From: Candidatus Flavonifractor merdavium
GTDB lineage: Bacteria; Bacillota; Clostridia; Oscillospirales; Oscillospiraceae
Direction: 5' to 3'
Length of the DNA: 64,000 nt
Assembly (NCBI GenBank): GCA_019119335.1
Contig: DWXF01000021.1
Span: forward strand, 1-64,000
The notes under the pieces were generated by a model. The model ran no database searches. It was given only the letters and a program-made list of their open reading frames with translations, and had not been told where the DNA came from. The position numbers and the translations under genes were made by a program. Below are positions 24,850 to 32,389 of this stretch, piece by piece (the stretch's first letter is position 1; each line of letters opens with the position of its first letter).

Positions 24850-26820
24850 TCAGCCCCGCAGCAGCTCCAGCAGATCGTCAAAGCTCTTGACCTGGGTCAC
24901 CCGCCGGGCGGAGCGGTCGCTGCACAGATGGCCGATCAGGTTGGTGAGCAGCGTCCCGAAAATGGGCAGGTCCGCCTCGGACACCGAGGGCAGGAACACG
25001 GTGCTCACCTTCTGGTTGCCCCACAGGATGGGCTTGCGCAGCTGCGCGAAGGCAATGACCGTTCTGCACGGCCCCAAAACCCGCACCCGGGGAACGGCGA
25101 TGCCGTTTCCCACGGCGGTGGAGGAGAGGTACTCCCGGTCCAGCGCTCTGGCCACGCACTCCGAGGTGGCGTATCCAAGGTCCACAATGCGGTGGGTCAG
25201 GTAGGTGATGACCTCCCGCTCATCAGAGGCATCCAGCTCAGGAAAAAACAGCTGGGGGCAGAAATAGCGCTCCATGGGCACCGGCAGCTTCCGGAACAGA
25301 ATGGACTGACGGCACTCCTGAATCAGTTCGTTCATCCGCAGAAACACATCGCCGCTGAACAGGGCGGGAATGGTAAGATGGGGAATGCTGACCAGCTCCT
25401 CCCGCACGGTCTCCAGCCGGACGGTGGAGAGAATGATGCGGGGGTTGGCCTCCATAACGGGCTCCTTTTCGTAGATGGAAAAGGGGCCCAGCAGATGGAT
25501 GGTGTTGCTGTAAATGGAGCGGATCTGGCTGGCCAGCATCTCCCGGTCGCTGCGGCCCAGGTGGCTGAGGAAGGCCACCGGGATTCCGTTGGGAAAGTGG
25601 CGGTCGGCGGTGCGGTTGAAGGACGTGATCAGCAGGTCGGCAAAATAGCCCCACTCGTCCTCGCTGAGGGTCATGCCGTAGACGTTCTGAAAGCTCTCCC
25701 GGATGGTCATGGCCATCTCGAAAAAGTACACGTACCGGGATTTGATGGTAGGCAGCAGGGAGTTGCGCCGCTCATAGCTGTATCGCAGGCGCTTTTCCAG
25801 GCGCCAGACATGGTAGGCCAGGTCCACGTAGAGCTGCTGGTCATGAAAAAAGTCCACCCGGTACTCGTCCTTGATCTGCTGCAGGAACAGGTCGGCGGCG
25901 TGGAGGGCATTGCCGTCCACCAGCCGGGCAATGTCGTAGCGGGTCCGGAGGACCAGCGGCGGATTCTGCCGGAAAAACATGGACAGCAGAATTCCGGTGC
26001 GCTCGTTCCGGTCAAAGGCGGTGTGCAGGGTGCCTTCGATGTCATCCATGATGCGCTCCACCACAGGGGCCACCTTTTCCGCCGCCTCAACGGCCTCCAG
26101 CCGGGTATCCAGGGGATGGCCGGTGCGGATGCGGAACTCCGCCACCGTAATGGTGAAGGCCAGGGCGATCAGATCATAGTCGTCCATTTTGATGTTGTTG
26201 CTGCGGATGAGGTTCTTGGCCAGGTCCAATACAGTTTGCAGGGTATCGGAGGAGATGGGGGTGTTCTGCAGAAAGACCCCCTCCCTGGAGTGGTAATCCC
26301 AGCTCTCGGAAAAGATCTTGGTCAGCACCAGCCGGCGGTTCCACTCGCTGGTTTCGATGGAGATGCGGTTGTCCTTGCGGTTGAGATAGAGATGGGGCCG
26401 GCGCACGGTAACCAGCTTACGGAGAAAGCGGATATCGTTTTCCAGGGTGGTGCGGCTGACGAACATCTCGTCCTCCAGCTCCCCCAGCTGAAAGCCGGTA
26501 TTGGACAGCAGCAGCCTGACCAGAAGGTAATTGGCCCGGTCCTCCCTGCTCTGCAGGGAGTCCGGGGTACGGAGCAGGTCATGCAGCATGGGAGAGACCT
26601 CGTTCTCCGGCATGTGCAGCATCAGGCCCTTTCCGCGGATGGTCTCAATCCTGGCGCCGTAGCGGCTCAGAATACCGTTGAGGGCCTGTACATCGTTGCG
26701 CACCGTACGGTCGGACACCTCCAGCTGGTTGGCCAGATACTGACTGGTCACAACCCGGGGCTGCGACCGCAGCAGGATCAGAAGTTGTTTTTGCCGGCCG
26801 TGCAGCACTTCTTGTTCCAC
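24850..26820 (-). CDS. PRD-containing transcriptional regulator (BglG/MtlR-like), degenerate PTS sites
   Basis: 656 aa from GTG at 26820, chosen because GGGAGG lies 7 nt upstream. The N-terminus has a DeoR/Mga-type helix-turn-helix (QLEVSDRTVRNDVQALN); two PRD-like helical domains span ~200-420; an EIIB-like segment (~420-490) and a C-terminal EIIA-like domain (~510-656) follow. MtlR-type regulators are switched by PTS phosphorylation of histidines and a cysteine. Here the EIIA active-site His is Arg (GNGIAVPRV, codon 25087-25089), and the EIIB segment (VAFLSHLGRSDREML) lacks the usual cysteine. It is convergent with the ABC importer and divergent from the aldolase, so it probably controls one or both, but PTS control seems lost. 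Confidence 0.82.
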   Translation of the reverse strand: MEQEVLHGRQKQLLILLRSQPRVVTSQYLANQLEVSDRTVRNDVQALNGILSRYGARIETIRGKGLMLHMPENEVSPMLHDLLRTPDSLQSREDRANYLLVRLLLSNTGFQLGELEDEMFVSRTTLENDIRFLRKLVTVRRPHLYLNRKDNRISIETSEWNRRLVLTKIFSESWDYHSREGVFLQNTPISSDTLQTVLDLAKNLIRSNNIKMDDYDLIALAFTITVAEFRIRTGHPLDTRLEAVEAAEKVAPVVERIMDDIEGTLHTAFDRNERTGILLSMFFRQNPPLVLRTRYDIARLVDGNALHAADLFLQQIKDEYRVDFFHDQQLYVDLAYHVWRLEKRLRYSYERRNSLLPTIKSRYVYFFEMAMTIRESFQNVYGMTLSEDEWGYFADLLITSFNRTADRHFPNGIPVAFLSHLGRSDREMLASQIRSIYSNTIHLLGPFSIYEKEPVMEANPRIILSTVRLETVREELVSIPHLTIPALFSGDVFLRMNELIQECRQSILFRKLPVPMERYFCPQLFFPELDASDEREVITYLTHRIVDLGYATSECVARALDREYLSSTAVGNGIAVPRVRVLGPCRTVIAFAQLRKPILWGNQKVSTVFLPSVSEADLPIFGTLLTNLIGHLCSDRSARRVTQVKSFDDLLELLRG

Positions 26821-26927
26821 AGGATAACCTCCCATCCTCAGTCATTGGTTGAAAGAGTCCGGCAGACCCTTTCCGGGACCGCCGTTCTCCATATTTATTC
26901 AGTTCTATTCAGAAGGAGATATGTGTC

Positions 26928-27566
26928 ATGAAATACGAGAAAATCCGTCAGCAGGTTCTGGACGCCATTCTGGAAGCCACCCAGCTGGGCCTGATCCACG
27001 GCACCTCCGGCAACATCGCCGTCCGTGATTTTGAGGAGAACGTCATCGCCATCACCCCCAGCGGACGCCCCTATGATACCATGAAAGTGGAGGACATTGC
27101 AATCGTCACCCCCGAGGGCGAGTGGATCGACGGTCCCTACAAGCCCTCCTCCGAGACCCCCATGCACACCGCCGTGTTCCGTGCCCGTCCCGACGTGGGC
27201 GCCACCGTACACAACCACGCCATGTACTGCACCATCATGGCCATGGCCTGCGACGAGCTGATCCCCACCACTCCCCCTCAGGCCGAGTTCTCCCCCATCC
27301 GCGTGGTGCCCTTTGAGATGCCCGGCACCCAGGAGCTGGCCAATCACGTGGTCAACACTCTGGGCGAGGGCCGCGCCGTTCTGCTGAAGAACCACGGCTC
27401 CTTCTGCTGCGGCAAGGACATCGGCGCCGCCATGGCCGCGGCCATTTACACCGAGGAGGCCGCTCAGATCGCCTACTGCGCCACCCTGCTGGGCAAGTTC
27501 GAGCCCCTGCCCGCCAAGAACATCGCCGACATCCAGGCCATGATTGCCGCCGACAAGGCGGTCTGA
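26928..27566 (+). CDS. Class II aldolase/adducin family protein (fuculose-phosphate aldolase-like)
   Basis: 212 aa, ATG with AGAAGGAG. GTSGNIAVR phosphate-binding loop, catalytic glutamate in SSETPMH, and Zn ligands HNHAMYC and KNHGSF. The family cleaves ketose 1-phosphates retro-aldol to DHAP plus an aldehyde, e.g. L-lactaldehyde. A lactaldehyde-reductase-like Fe-ADH and an FGGY kinase in the same neighbourhood fit a deoxysugar or ketose pathway. It is read away from the PRD regulator and followed by a hairpin. Confidence 0.88.
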   Translation: MKYEKIRQQVLDAILEATQLGLIHGTSGNIAVRDFEENVIAITPSGRPYDTMKVEDIAIVTPEGEWIDGPYKPSSETPMHTAVFRARPDVGATVHNHAMYCTIMAMACDELIPTTPPQAEFSPIRVVPFEMPGTQELANHVVNTLGEGRAVLLKNHGSFCCGKDIGAAMAAAIYTEEAAQIAYCATLLGKFEPLPAKNIADIQAMIAADKAV

Positions 27567-27571
27567 TGACG

Positions 27572-27611
27572 GAACCGGCGTGCGGACAATCTTCTGTCCG
27601 TGCGCCGGTTC
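27572..27611 (+). terminator. Terminator-like hairpin after the aldolase
   Basis: GAACCGGCGTGCGGACA pairs with TGTCCGTGCGCCGGTTC (two mismatches), followed by TCCTATATTT. Confidence 0.6.
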
Positions 27612-27675
27612 TCCTATATTTCCCTGGACGAAGCGGCAGCACAGATGGTATAAGATAACAGAAGGAGGAACAATT

Positions 27676-28533
27676 ATGGGCGATTTTTATACTCTGGGCC
27701 GTGAGATGACCCACCCCCGCACCAGCGGGCTTCATTTCGGAGACCTGAGCTACGACCAGCTGCGCGCCCTGAGCACGGAGCTGACGGAGGAGGAGCGGGC
27801 CGCCCGCTCTTCCGACCACTACTACGAGCCTATGGCGGAGCTTTCCGAGGAGCACCGGAAGGCCATTGTCTCCGGCCCTATGGCGCCGGAGGCCTGCTAT
27901 ATGCCGGAGCAGGCGGGGGCGCATCTGCTGAATCCGGCCGGAGACACGGTGGAGAACGGTTACGGCGTGCTGCCCAACGGGGTGGGCTACGCCGCCATCC
28001 TGATCCGCCAGACCGGCGTCACCGAGGAGATGATCCGAAAGTACCGGGACGAGTTCACCTGGGACGGTCCCCGCACCCTGTTCTACAAAACCTGGTATCC
28101 CGGCGCCCACCTGGTCCACTACGAAAACGGCGTGGTGGAAAACTTTGGCTGGGGCATGATGAACCTGGAGATGGAGATGGCGGATTTCACTCTGGCCCAT
28201 GTGGGGCTGAAAAAAGAGGAGATCCCCCGGCGGGACCCCCGCTGCATCAGCCTGCTGGGCTTCTACGGCCGGGGCTGGGAGGTGGCCTGCCCGGAGAACG
28301 GGCCGGTCTACACCTGCATGGTGCAGCACACCCGGGAGATCCCTCAGGGCCGGGAGCTGCGGGTACGCTACTGGAGCGGCCTCACCTTTGCCTCCGGCGG
28401 CACGGTGGAGCTCCACACCGACCCGGACCGGCTGCGGACGGGGATGCACATGCGCATGATGATGGAACACTGCATGCGGGAATACAGCAACGAGCTGCGC
28501 CTGATGAAGCAGTTCTGGGAAACCGGGGTGTGA
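27676..28533 (+). CDS. PhlG/phloretin-hydrolase-like (DAPG hydrolase family) protein
   Basis: 285 aa, ATG after AAGGAGG. The segment NGYGVLPNGVGYAAILI, then TGVTEEM and KTWYPGAHLVHYENG, follows the pattern of 2,4-diacetylphloroglucinol hydrolase and gut phloretin hydrolase, metal-dependent enzymes that cleave a C-C bond between a phloroglucinol ring and an acyl side chain. The Trp-rich DWWF-type motif of PhlG is not conserved, so the substrate may differ. Several His and Glu residues could bind metal, but I cannot assign the ligands. It is a single gene with its own terminator, next to the cyclase/DUF362 operon, which raises the possibility that it feeds that pathway. Confidence 0.55.
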   Translation: MGDFYTLGREMTHPRTSGLHFGDLSYDQLRALSTELTEEERAARSSDHYYEPMAELSEEHRKAIVSGPMAPEACYMPEQAGAHLLNPAGDTVENGYGVLPNGVGYAAILIRQTGVTEEMIRKYRDEFTWDGPRTLFYKTWYPGAHLVHYENGVVENFGWGMMNLEMEMADFTLAHVGLKKEEIPRRDPRCISLLGFYGRGWEVACPENGPVYTCMVQHTREIPQGRELRVRYWSGLTFASGGTVELHTDPDRLRTGMHMRMMMEHCMREYSNELRLMKQFWETGV

Positions 28534-28555
28534 ACCGGGATACAGGTATCAGAAA

Positions 28556-28581
28556 GGGCCTGCCGCTTATGCGGCAGGCCC
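28556..28581. terminator. Bidirectional terminator between convergent units
   Basis: An 11-bp stem GGGCCTGCCGC/GCGGCAGGCCC with a TTAT loop, followed by TCTGTTTGT. Confidence 0.8.
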
Positions 28582-28607
28582 TCTGTTTGTCTGTTCCGGC
28601 GGATGAA

Positions 28608-29426
28608 TCAATACACGCCGTACTTGTAGACGCGGTCGGGCACGTCCTTGTTGATCTTGTCCTCGTCGATCATGGCCACGGCCCGTACGATGGTGCCGTC
28701 GCCCATGTACCAGCGCAGGGGGAAGGCGCAGAAGGTGAAGCGCTGACCCTTGACCTTCTCGATGTCGCCGCCCAGGTTCTCAATGCCCATGACGTTGTTG
28801 CTCAGCAGGATGGTGTGGACGGGCTCCCACTCGGGGAAGTCCTCCAGAGGCTCGTGGCCGAACTCCTTCTTGTACTCGTCCACGATGCGGGGCACATAGG
28901 GCCCGGGGCCGTGCTGGGCGGCGTAGGTGTACAGGATGTGGTCCAGAGCCTGCAGGTCGAAGCCCACGCCCTTCACCTTGTGGTCCACCAGCCAGTGGGC
29001 GCCCTCGATGGACATGCCGGGAGAGTACATGAAGTAGTCGTCGTTCTCGCCCCAGCGCTTGTTCATGCCGGTGCAGATGAGGACCCAGTCGCCCTCCTGG
29101 ATGCCGCCCTCCACCTTGGCGGCGGCCTTCTCGATGTCCTCCACGGTGATCAGCTCCCAGTGCTTCCTGGGGATGTCCAGGCAGACAGCGGGGCCGTAGT
29201 AGTTCTCCAGGGGCAGCTCGTGGGTGAAAGCGCCCTCGGGAATCACGTGGGAGGGGGAGTCGGCGTGGGTGGAGTTGTGCATATGGAAGTCATTGAAGGT
29301 CTGCAGCAGGCGGTAGTGCATGGGCATGTGCTGCACGCGGTCGATGTGGAAATCGCCATTGGAGGGCCACAGGGGATTGCCCCGGCCAAAGGGATGAGAC
29401 AGGTCCACAAGAACGGTCTTACTCAT
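28608..29426 (-). CDS. Cyclase-family metal-dependent hydrolase (kynurenine-formamidase fold)
   Basis: 272 aa, ATG with AAAAGGAG. The family metal motif HxGTHxDxPxH appears as HNSTHADSPSH. Members hydrolyse amides, lactones or, in some anaerobes, C-C bonds of cyclic diketones (dihydrophloroglucinol and cyclohexanedione-type rings). It lacks a signal peptide, so it is cytosolic. It is the third gene of the sigma-54-driven operon DUF362, 89-aa protein, cyclase. Together with the dehydrogenase and beta-keto acid cleavage enzyme nearby, it is a candidate ring-opening enzyme. Formamidase-like activity remains possible. Confidence 0.8.
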   Translation of the reverse strand: MSKTVLVDLSHPFGRGNPLWPSNGDFHIDRVQHMPMHYRLLQTFNDFHMHNSTHADSPSHVIPEGAFTHELPLENYYGPAVCLDIPRKHWELITVEDIEKAAAKVEGGIQEGDWVLICTGMNKRWGENDDYFMYSPGMSIEGAHWLVDHKVKGVGFDLQALDHILYTYAAQHGPGPYVPRIVDEYKKEFGHEPLEDFPEWEPVHTILLSNNVMGIENLGGDIEKVKGQRFTFCAFPLRWYMGDGTIVRAVAMIDEDKINKDVPDRVYKYGVY

Positions 29427-29476
29427 AACGAAAACTCCTTTTCTAAATAGATTGACAAAATGAAACCGGGCGGGAC

Positions 29477-29746
29477 TCAGGCGCGGGCGGCGGCAAAGCA
29501 CTGGTCGGTGGCGGCCAGCACCATGTCATCCCAGGTGGAAAAGCGGGTGCTCTCTTTGACAAAATTGTTGAACACCACATCGTCGTAGACCAACTGGTCG
29601 GCATTCCAGTTCACAAATACGGCGCTGGAATAGCGGAATCCCTCAAAGGACTGGAACCGGGAGTTGGCCTGCATGAAGGTATCGGTAAAGATCCTGTTCA
29701 GCAGGTCCTTCATCTCCTGGGGATAGTCCACATACTGAAACGCCAT
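29477..29746 (-). CDS. 89-aa hypothetical protein coupled to DUF362
   Basis: 89 aa; the ATG lies 2 bases after the DUF362 stop, so it is translationally coupled, and GAGCAGG upstream can serve as ribosome binding site. It is soluble and rich in Phe, Asp and Asn (QSFEGFRYSSAVFVNWN) with one cysteine near the C-terminus. I do not recognise a family. Its fixed place between the Fe-S protein and the cyclase suggests a small subunit or chaperone of one of them. Confidence 0.65.
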   Translation of the reverse strand: MAFQYVDYPQEMKDLLNRIFTDTFMQANSRFQSFEGFRYSSAVFVNWNADQLVYDDVVFNNFVKESTRFSTWDDMVLAATDQCFAAARA

Positions 29747-29748
29747 AC

Positions 29749-31032
29749 TTACGCCTGCTCTCCGTAGAATTTTTTGGCCTGCTCCTCCACGTACTTGCGC
29801 CACACCGGCTGGTCGGCCGCCATACGGGGACGGATGTACTCGCTCATCTGGCCGTCCTTGCCGTGGACCAGCTCGCCGTTGGAGATGGACATGTACAGCA
29901 GAGGCTCGGAGGGGGGGCAGCCCTCGATGTGGATGGCGTCGGGGTGGTCCTTCAGGTACTTGCGGGTGCAGTTGCCGTGGAGCACCAGCTTCTTGTCGTC
30001 CACATCGCCGGGGATGGTATTCTTGCCGCCGGCCACGACCACGAAGTCAGAGCGGCGCTCATAGTCGCCGATGGCCTTCAGGGTCTCCATGTTGATGGCC
30101 AGCAGCGCCTGGCAGCTGGAGCAGGCGCCGTCGCACAGCACCTTGTACTCGGGCCAGCGGGTGCTCATGTCGCCTATATAGGGCACCCACATCTTCTTGT
30201 AGCACTCCTGGACGGAAGCGCCCACCACGTCGATTTTCTCCCGCTCGGTGATGCCCAGGCCGGTCTCGGCGGCCACCCGGAAGTAATCCACCGCCTCGGC
30301 GTCGATGCCCACCAGGTCGCAGGCGATCAGATCCACGGCCACGGGGTCGGTGGAACCCAGGATGCAGCCCACGTCGATGGGCACGGGGGTGTGGGGAGAG
30401 TAGCCGCTGGCGGGACGGATGGCGTCCACGATGTTGATGTCGGCCCGGGAGACGCTCCAAACGTCCATCATGGCCATGGTCAGGTTCTGCTGGTGCATCT
30501 GCAGGTGTACAGCATCCTGCACTACGCCCTTGATGTTCTTCAGGGCGCAGGAGAACACCATGCTGGCGTGGGCCTTCAGAATGGGCAGGTTGATGAGGTG
30601 GTCGGCCTCCATCAGGCGGCGGGGCAGCTTCACGTGGTGCAGGTTGGAGCGGTAGCCCCGGACGGCCACGTTGATGAGGTCCTTGTCGGCCTTGATGTCG
30701 TAGAGCTCCACGCCCTCCTCCCGGGCCACGTCGGCAATGCCGGACACCTCATAGCACTCCATGGTGTCGCAGCCGATGGCGGCGGCCTCGGCGATGACGA
30801 TGCTCTTGGGATTGGCCTTCTTGACCTCGCGGATCACGGCGCGCACCACCTCGGGGTTGGTGCACACGGAGGTATCGGCAGGGGCGGCATGGCCGGCGTT
30901 GGGCTTCAGGAATACGGTGGTGCCGGCCTTGATCATGTTGGTGACGCCGCCCATCAGGTCAAAAACCTTGGTGACGCTCTCCTGGATGCTGGCCTCCTTG
31001 GCCAGGGCCACCAGCGCTTTCTTGTCGGACAT
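29749..31032 (-). CDS. DUF362-family iron-sulfur protein
   Basis: 427 aa, ATG at 31032 after GAAGGGAG. The N-terminal two-thirds is DUF362 (FLKPNAGHAAP, NLPILKAHASMVFSCALKN, IVDAIRPASG, GSTDPVAVDLIACDLVGID). The C-terminal part has cysteines in CSSC, GNC and GCPPSE contexts, suitable for one [4Fe-4S] cluster. DUF362 proteins are common in anaerobes, often beside redox or degradation enzymes; their reaction is generally not established. It is the first gene of a sigma-54-driven operon, with an 89-aa coupled protein and a cyclase-family hydrolase. It could be a reductase or activator for the substrate of that operon. Confidence 0.82.
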   Translation of the reverse strand: MSDKKALVALAKEASIQESVTKVFDLMGGVTNMIKAGTTVFLKPNAGHAAPADTSVCTNPEVVRAVIREVKKANPKSIVIAEAAAIGCDTMECYEVSGIADVAREEGVELYDIKADKDLINVAVRGYRSNLHHVKLPRRLMEADHLINLPILKAHASMVFSCALKNIKGVVQDAVHLQMHQQNLTMAMMDVWSVSRADINIVDAIRPASGYSPHTPVPIDVGCILGSTDPVAVDLIACDLVGIDAEAVDYFRVAAETGLGITEREKIDVVGASVQECYKKMWVPYIGDMSTRWPEYKVLCDGACSSCQALLAINMETLKAIGDYERRSDFVVVAGGKNTIPGDVDDKKLVLHGNCTRKYLKDHPDAIHIEGCPPSEPLLYMSISNGELVHGKDGQMSEYIRPRMAADQPVWRKYVEEQAKKFYGEQA

Positions 31033-31085
31033 ACTGGATTCTCCCTTCATGTAAGACTAAATGGAAGGTTTACGCCTGAAAGTTA

Positions 31086-31101
31086 AGCAAAACGGATGCC
31101 A
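31086..31101 (-). promoter_or_regulatory. Sigma-54 promoter of the DUF362 operon
   Basis: TGGCATCCGTTTTGCT on the minus strand: GG at -24 and GC at -12 with exact spacing, matching TGGCAYR-N4-TTGCW at all but the seventh base. It lies about 55 bases upstream of the DUF362 start. Confidence 0.85.
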
Positions 31102-31146
31102 AGTATTTTACGGGGTATTCCCCGCCGCTCCGGCGCAAACAGAGGG

Positions 31147-31187
31147 TTTTGTTGCATTTGCAGCACAAAACGGCGGTTTCTGTTGCA
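31147..31187. promoter_or_regulatory. Activator-binding region (TGTTGC/GCAACA elements)
   Basis: Dyad TGTTGC-ATTT-GCAGCA at 31150-31165 with AT-rich flanks (TTTT/AAAA), and a further TGTTGCA at 31181. Its centre is about 70 bp upstream of the -12 GC of the DUF362 promoter, a normal place for sigma-54 activator sites. Confidence 0.6.
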
Positions 31188-31207
31188 GGGCGGGAACAGA
31201 GCCCCGC

Positions 31208-32113
31208 TCAGAGCAGCTTGTGGAGCTTGAGCAGCTGGGCAAAGGCCCGGTCTCGGAACTTGCACACGCCCTCCACCGTGTTGCCCATGGAGGGGTCCCG
31301 GTTGGCGATCTCCTCATCCACGCCCTGGGCGTACACCTCGTTCCAGGGGGTGGGCTCCTCGCCGTACTTCTCAGCAATGGCCCGGAAGCCGCCGTCCACA
31401 CCCAGACTGATGGTGAGCAGCTGGCCGGTGACCGCCATGCGCATGCCGGGACCGAACATGATGGCCTTGTCCATGTCCTCCACGGAGCACACGCCGTCCC
31501 GCACGCACTCCTTGGCGGCGTCCAGGGCGGCCCAGGACAGCCGGTTAACGATAAAGCCGTAGATCTCCTTCTTGCAGACCACCGCCACCTTGCCCATGCC
31601 GGTGTAGATCTCCTTGGCCTTTTCAATGGCCTCGGGGGCGGTCTGCTCGCCGCCGCACAGCTCGATCAGGGGCAGCAGATAGGAGGGATTGTAGGGGTGG
31701 CCCACCAGGATGGACTGGGGATAGAGGGCCCCCTCCTGCAGCTTGGTGGGAAAAAGCTTGGAGGTGGAGCTGCAGATGATGGCGTCGGGGCCGGTGACCT
31801 TCTGGATGGTGGCGTAGGTGGACTTCTTCAGCTCCAGCCGCTCGGGAATGCACTCCTGCACAAATTGGGCGCCCTGCACCGCCTGCTCCAGGTCGTTGGA
31901 ATACCGGCAGGCGGCCAGCGCCTCGTCGGCCTGCTGCCTGGTGGCGGCCCCCGCCTCCACCAGGATGTCCATGATGTGGCGGATATTGCCCTCCATCTTC
32001 TCCTGGGGCACCACATCGTAGAGAACGGTCTCATAGCCGTTCAGCATGGCGTTGGCGGCCAGGCCGGCGCCGATCATGCCGGTCCCCACAAAAACAGCTT
32101 TTATCTTACCCAT
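31208..32113 (-). CDS. 3-hydroxyacyl-CoA dehydrogenase-fold enzyme (carnitine dehydrogenase-like)
   Basis: 301 aa, short for the family. NAD motif VGTGMIGAGLAANA; catalytic histidine in GHPYNPSYLLPLIEL. That HPYNP-LIPLVE signature is typical of members acting on free 3-hydroxy acids (L-carnitine, L-gulonate) and not on CoA esters. In carnitine and phloroglucinol catabolism the product, a beta-keto acid, is handed to a beta-keto acid cleavage enzyme; one is encoded at 38079 under the same type of promoter. (S)-3-hydroxy-5-oxohexanoate or a similar acid is a plausible substrate. Transcribed alone from its own sigma-54 promoter. Confidence 0.82.
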   Translation of the reverse strand: MGKIKAVFVGTGMIGAGLAANAMLNGYETVLYDVVPQEKMEGNIRHIMDILVEAGAATRQQADEALAACRYSNDLEQAVQGAQFVQECIPERLELKKSTYATIQKVTGPDAIICSSTSKLFPTKLQEGALYPQSILVGHPYNPSYLLPLIELCGGEQTAPEAIEKAKEIYTGMGKVAVVCKKEIYGFIVNRLSWAALDAAKECVRDGVCSVEDMDKAIMFGPGMRMAVTGQLLTISLGVDGGFRAIAEKYGEEPTPWNEVYAQGVDEEIANRDPSMGNTVEGVCKFRDRAFAQLLKLHKLL

Positions 32114-32179
32114 GTTCTCAGCCTCATTTCATTATGATCTGGGGTGTCATAGCGACATCGTCCTTCGTCATCTGGTATG

Positions 32180-32195
32180 AGCAAGTTTCATGCCA
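32180..32195 (-). promoter_or_regulatory. Sigma-54 promoter of the 3-hydroxyacid dehydrogenase
   Basis: TGGCATGAAACTTGCT on the minus strand, a perfect TGGCAYR-N4-TTGCW match, about 67 bases upstream of the ATG. Confidence 0.88.
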
Positions 32196-32248
32196 TACAT
32201 TTTCCGGCCCTCCGGCGGGTAAAACCGGGGAAACCGCCTCCTGACATT

Positions 32249-32263
32249 GCAAAACCGCAACAC
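32249..32263. promoter_or_regulatory. Activator-binding motif TGCAAAACCGCAACA
   Basis: Differs at one base from the site at 37899. Its centre lies ~75 bp upstream of the -12 GC of the dehydrogenase promoter. Confidence 0.65.
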
Positions 32264-32347
32264 ACCCTTCCGGCTGGAGAATGCGCAGTTGCAGTTTGGA
32301 AACAGGACGTGTATCCCCTTCTCTGGCCCGCGAGTTGACAAAGCAGG

Positions 32348-32353
32348 TATAAT
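32348..32353 (+). promoter_or_regulatory. Possible -10 box of the sigma-54 activator gene
   Basis: TATAAT 37 bases upstream of the ATG; no good -35 box at the proper distance (a TTGACA lies too close). Confidence 0.35.
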
Positions 32354-32389
32354 AGAAAGAGATCCTGTACGTAAAAGGAGAGAAACACC

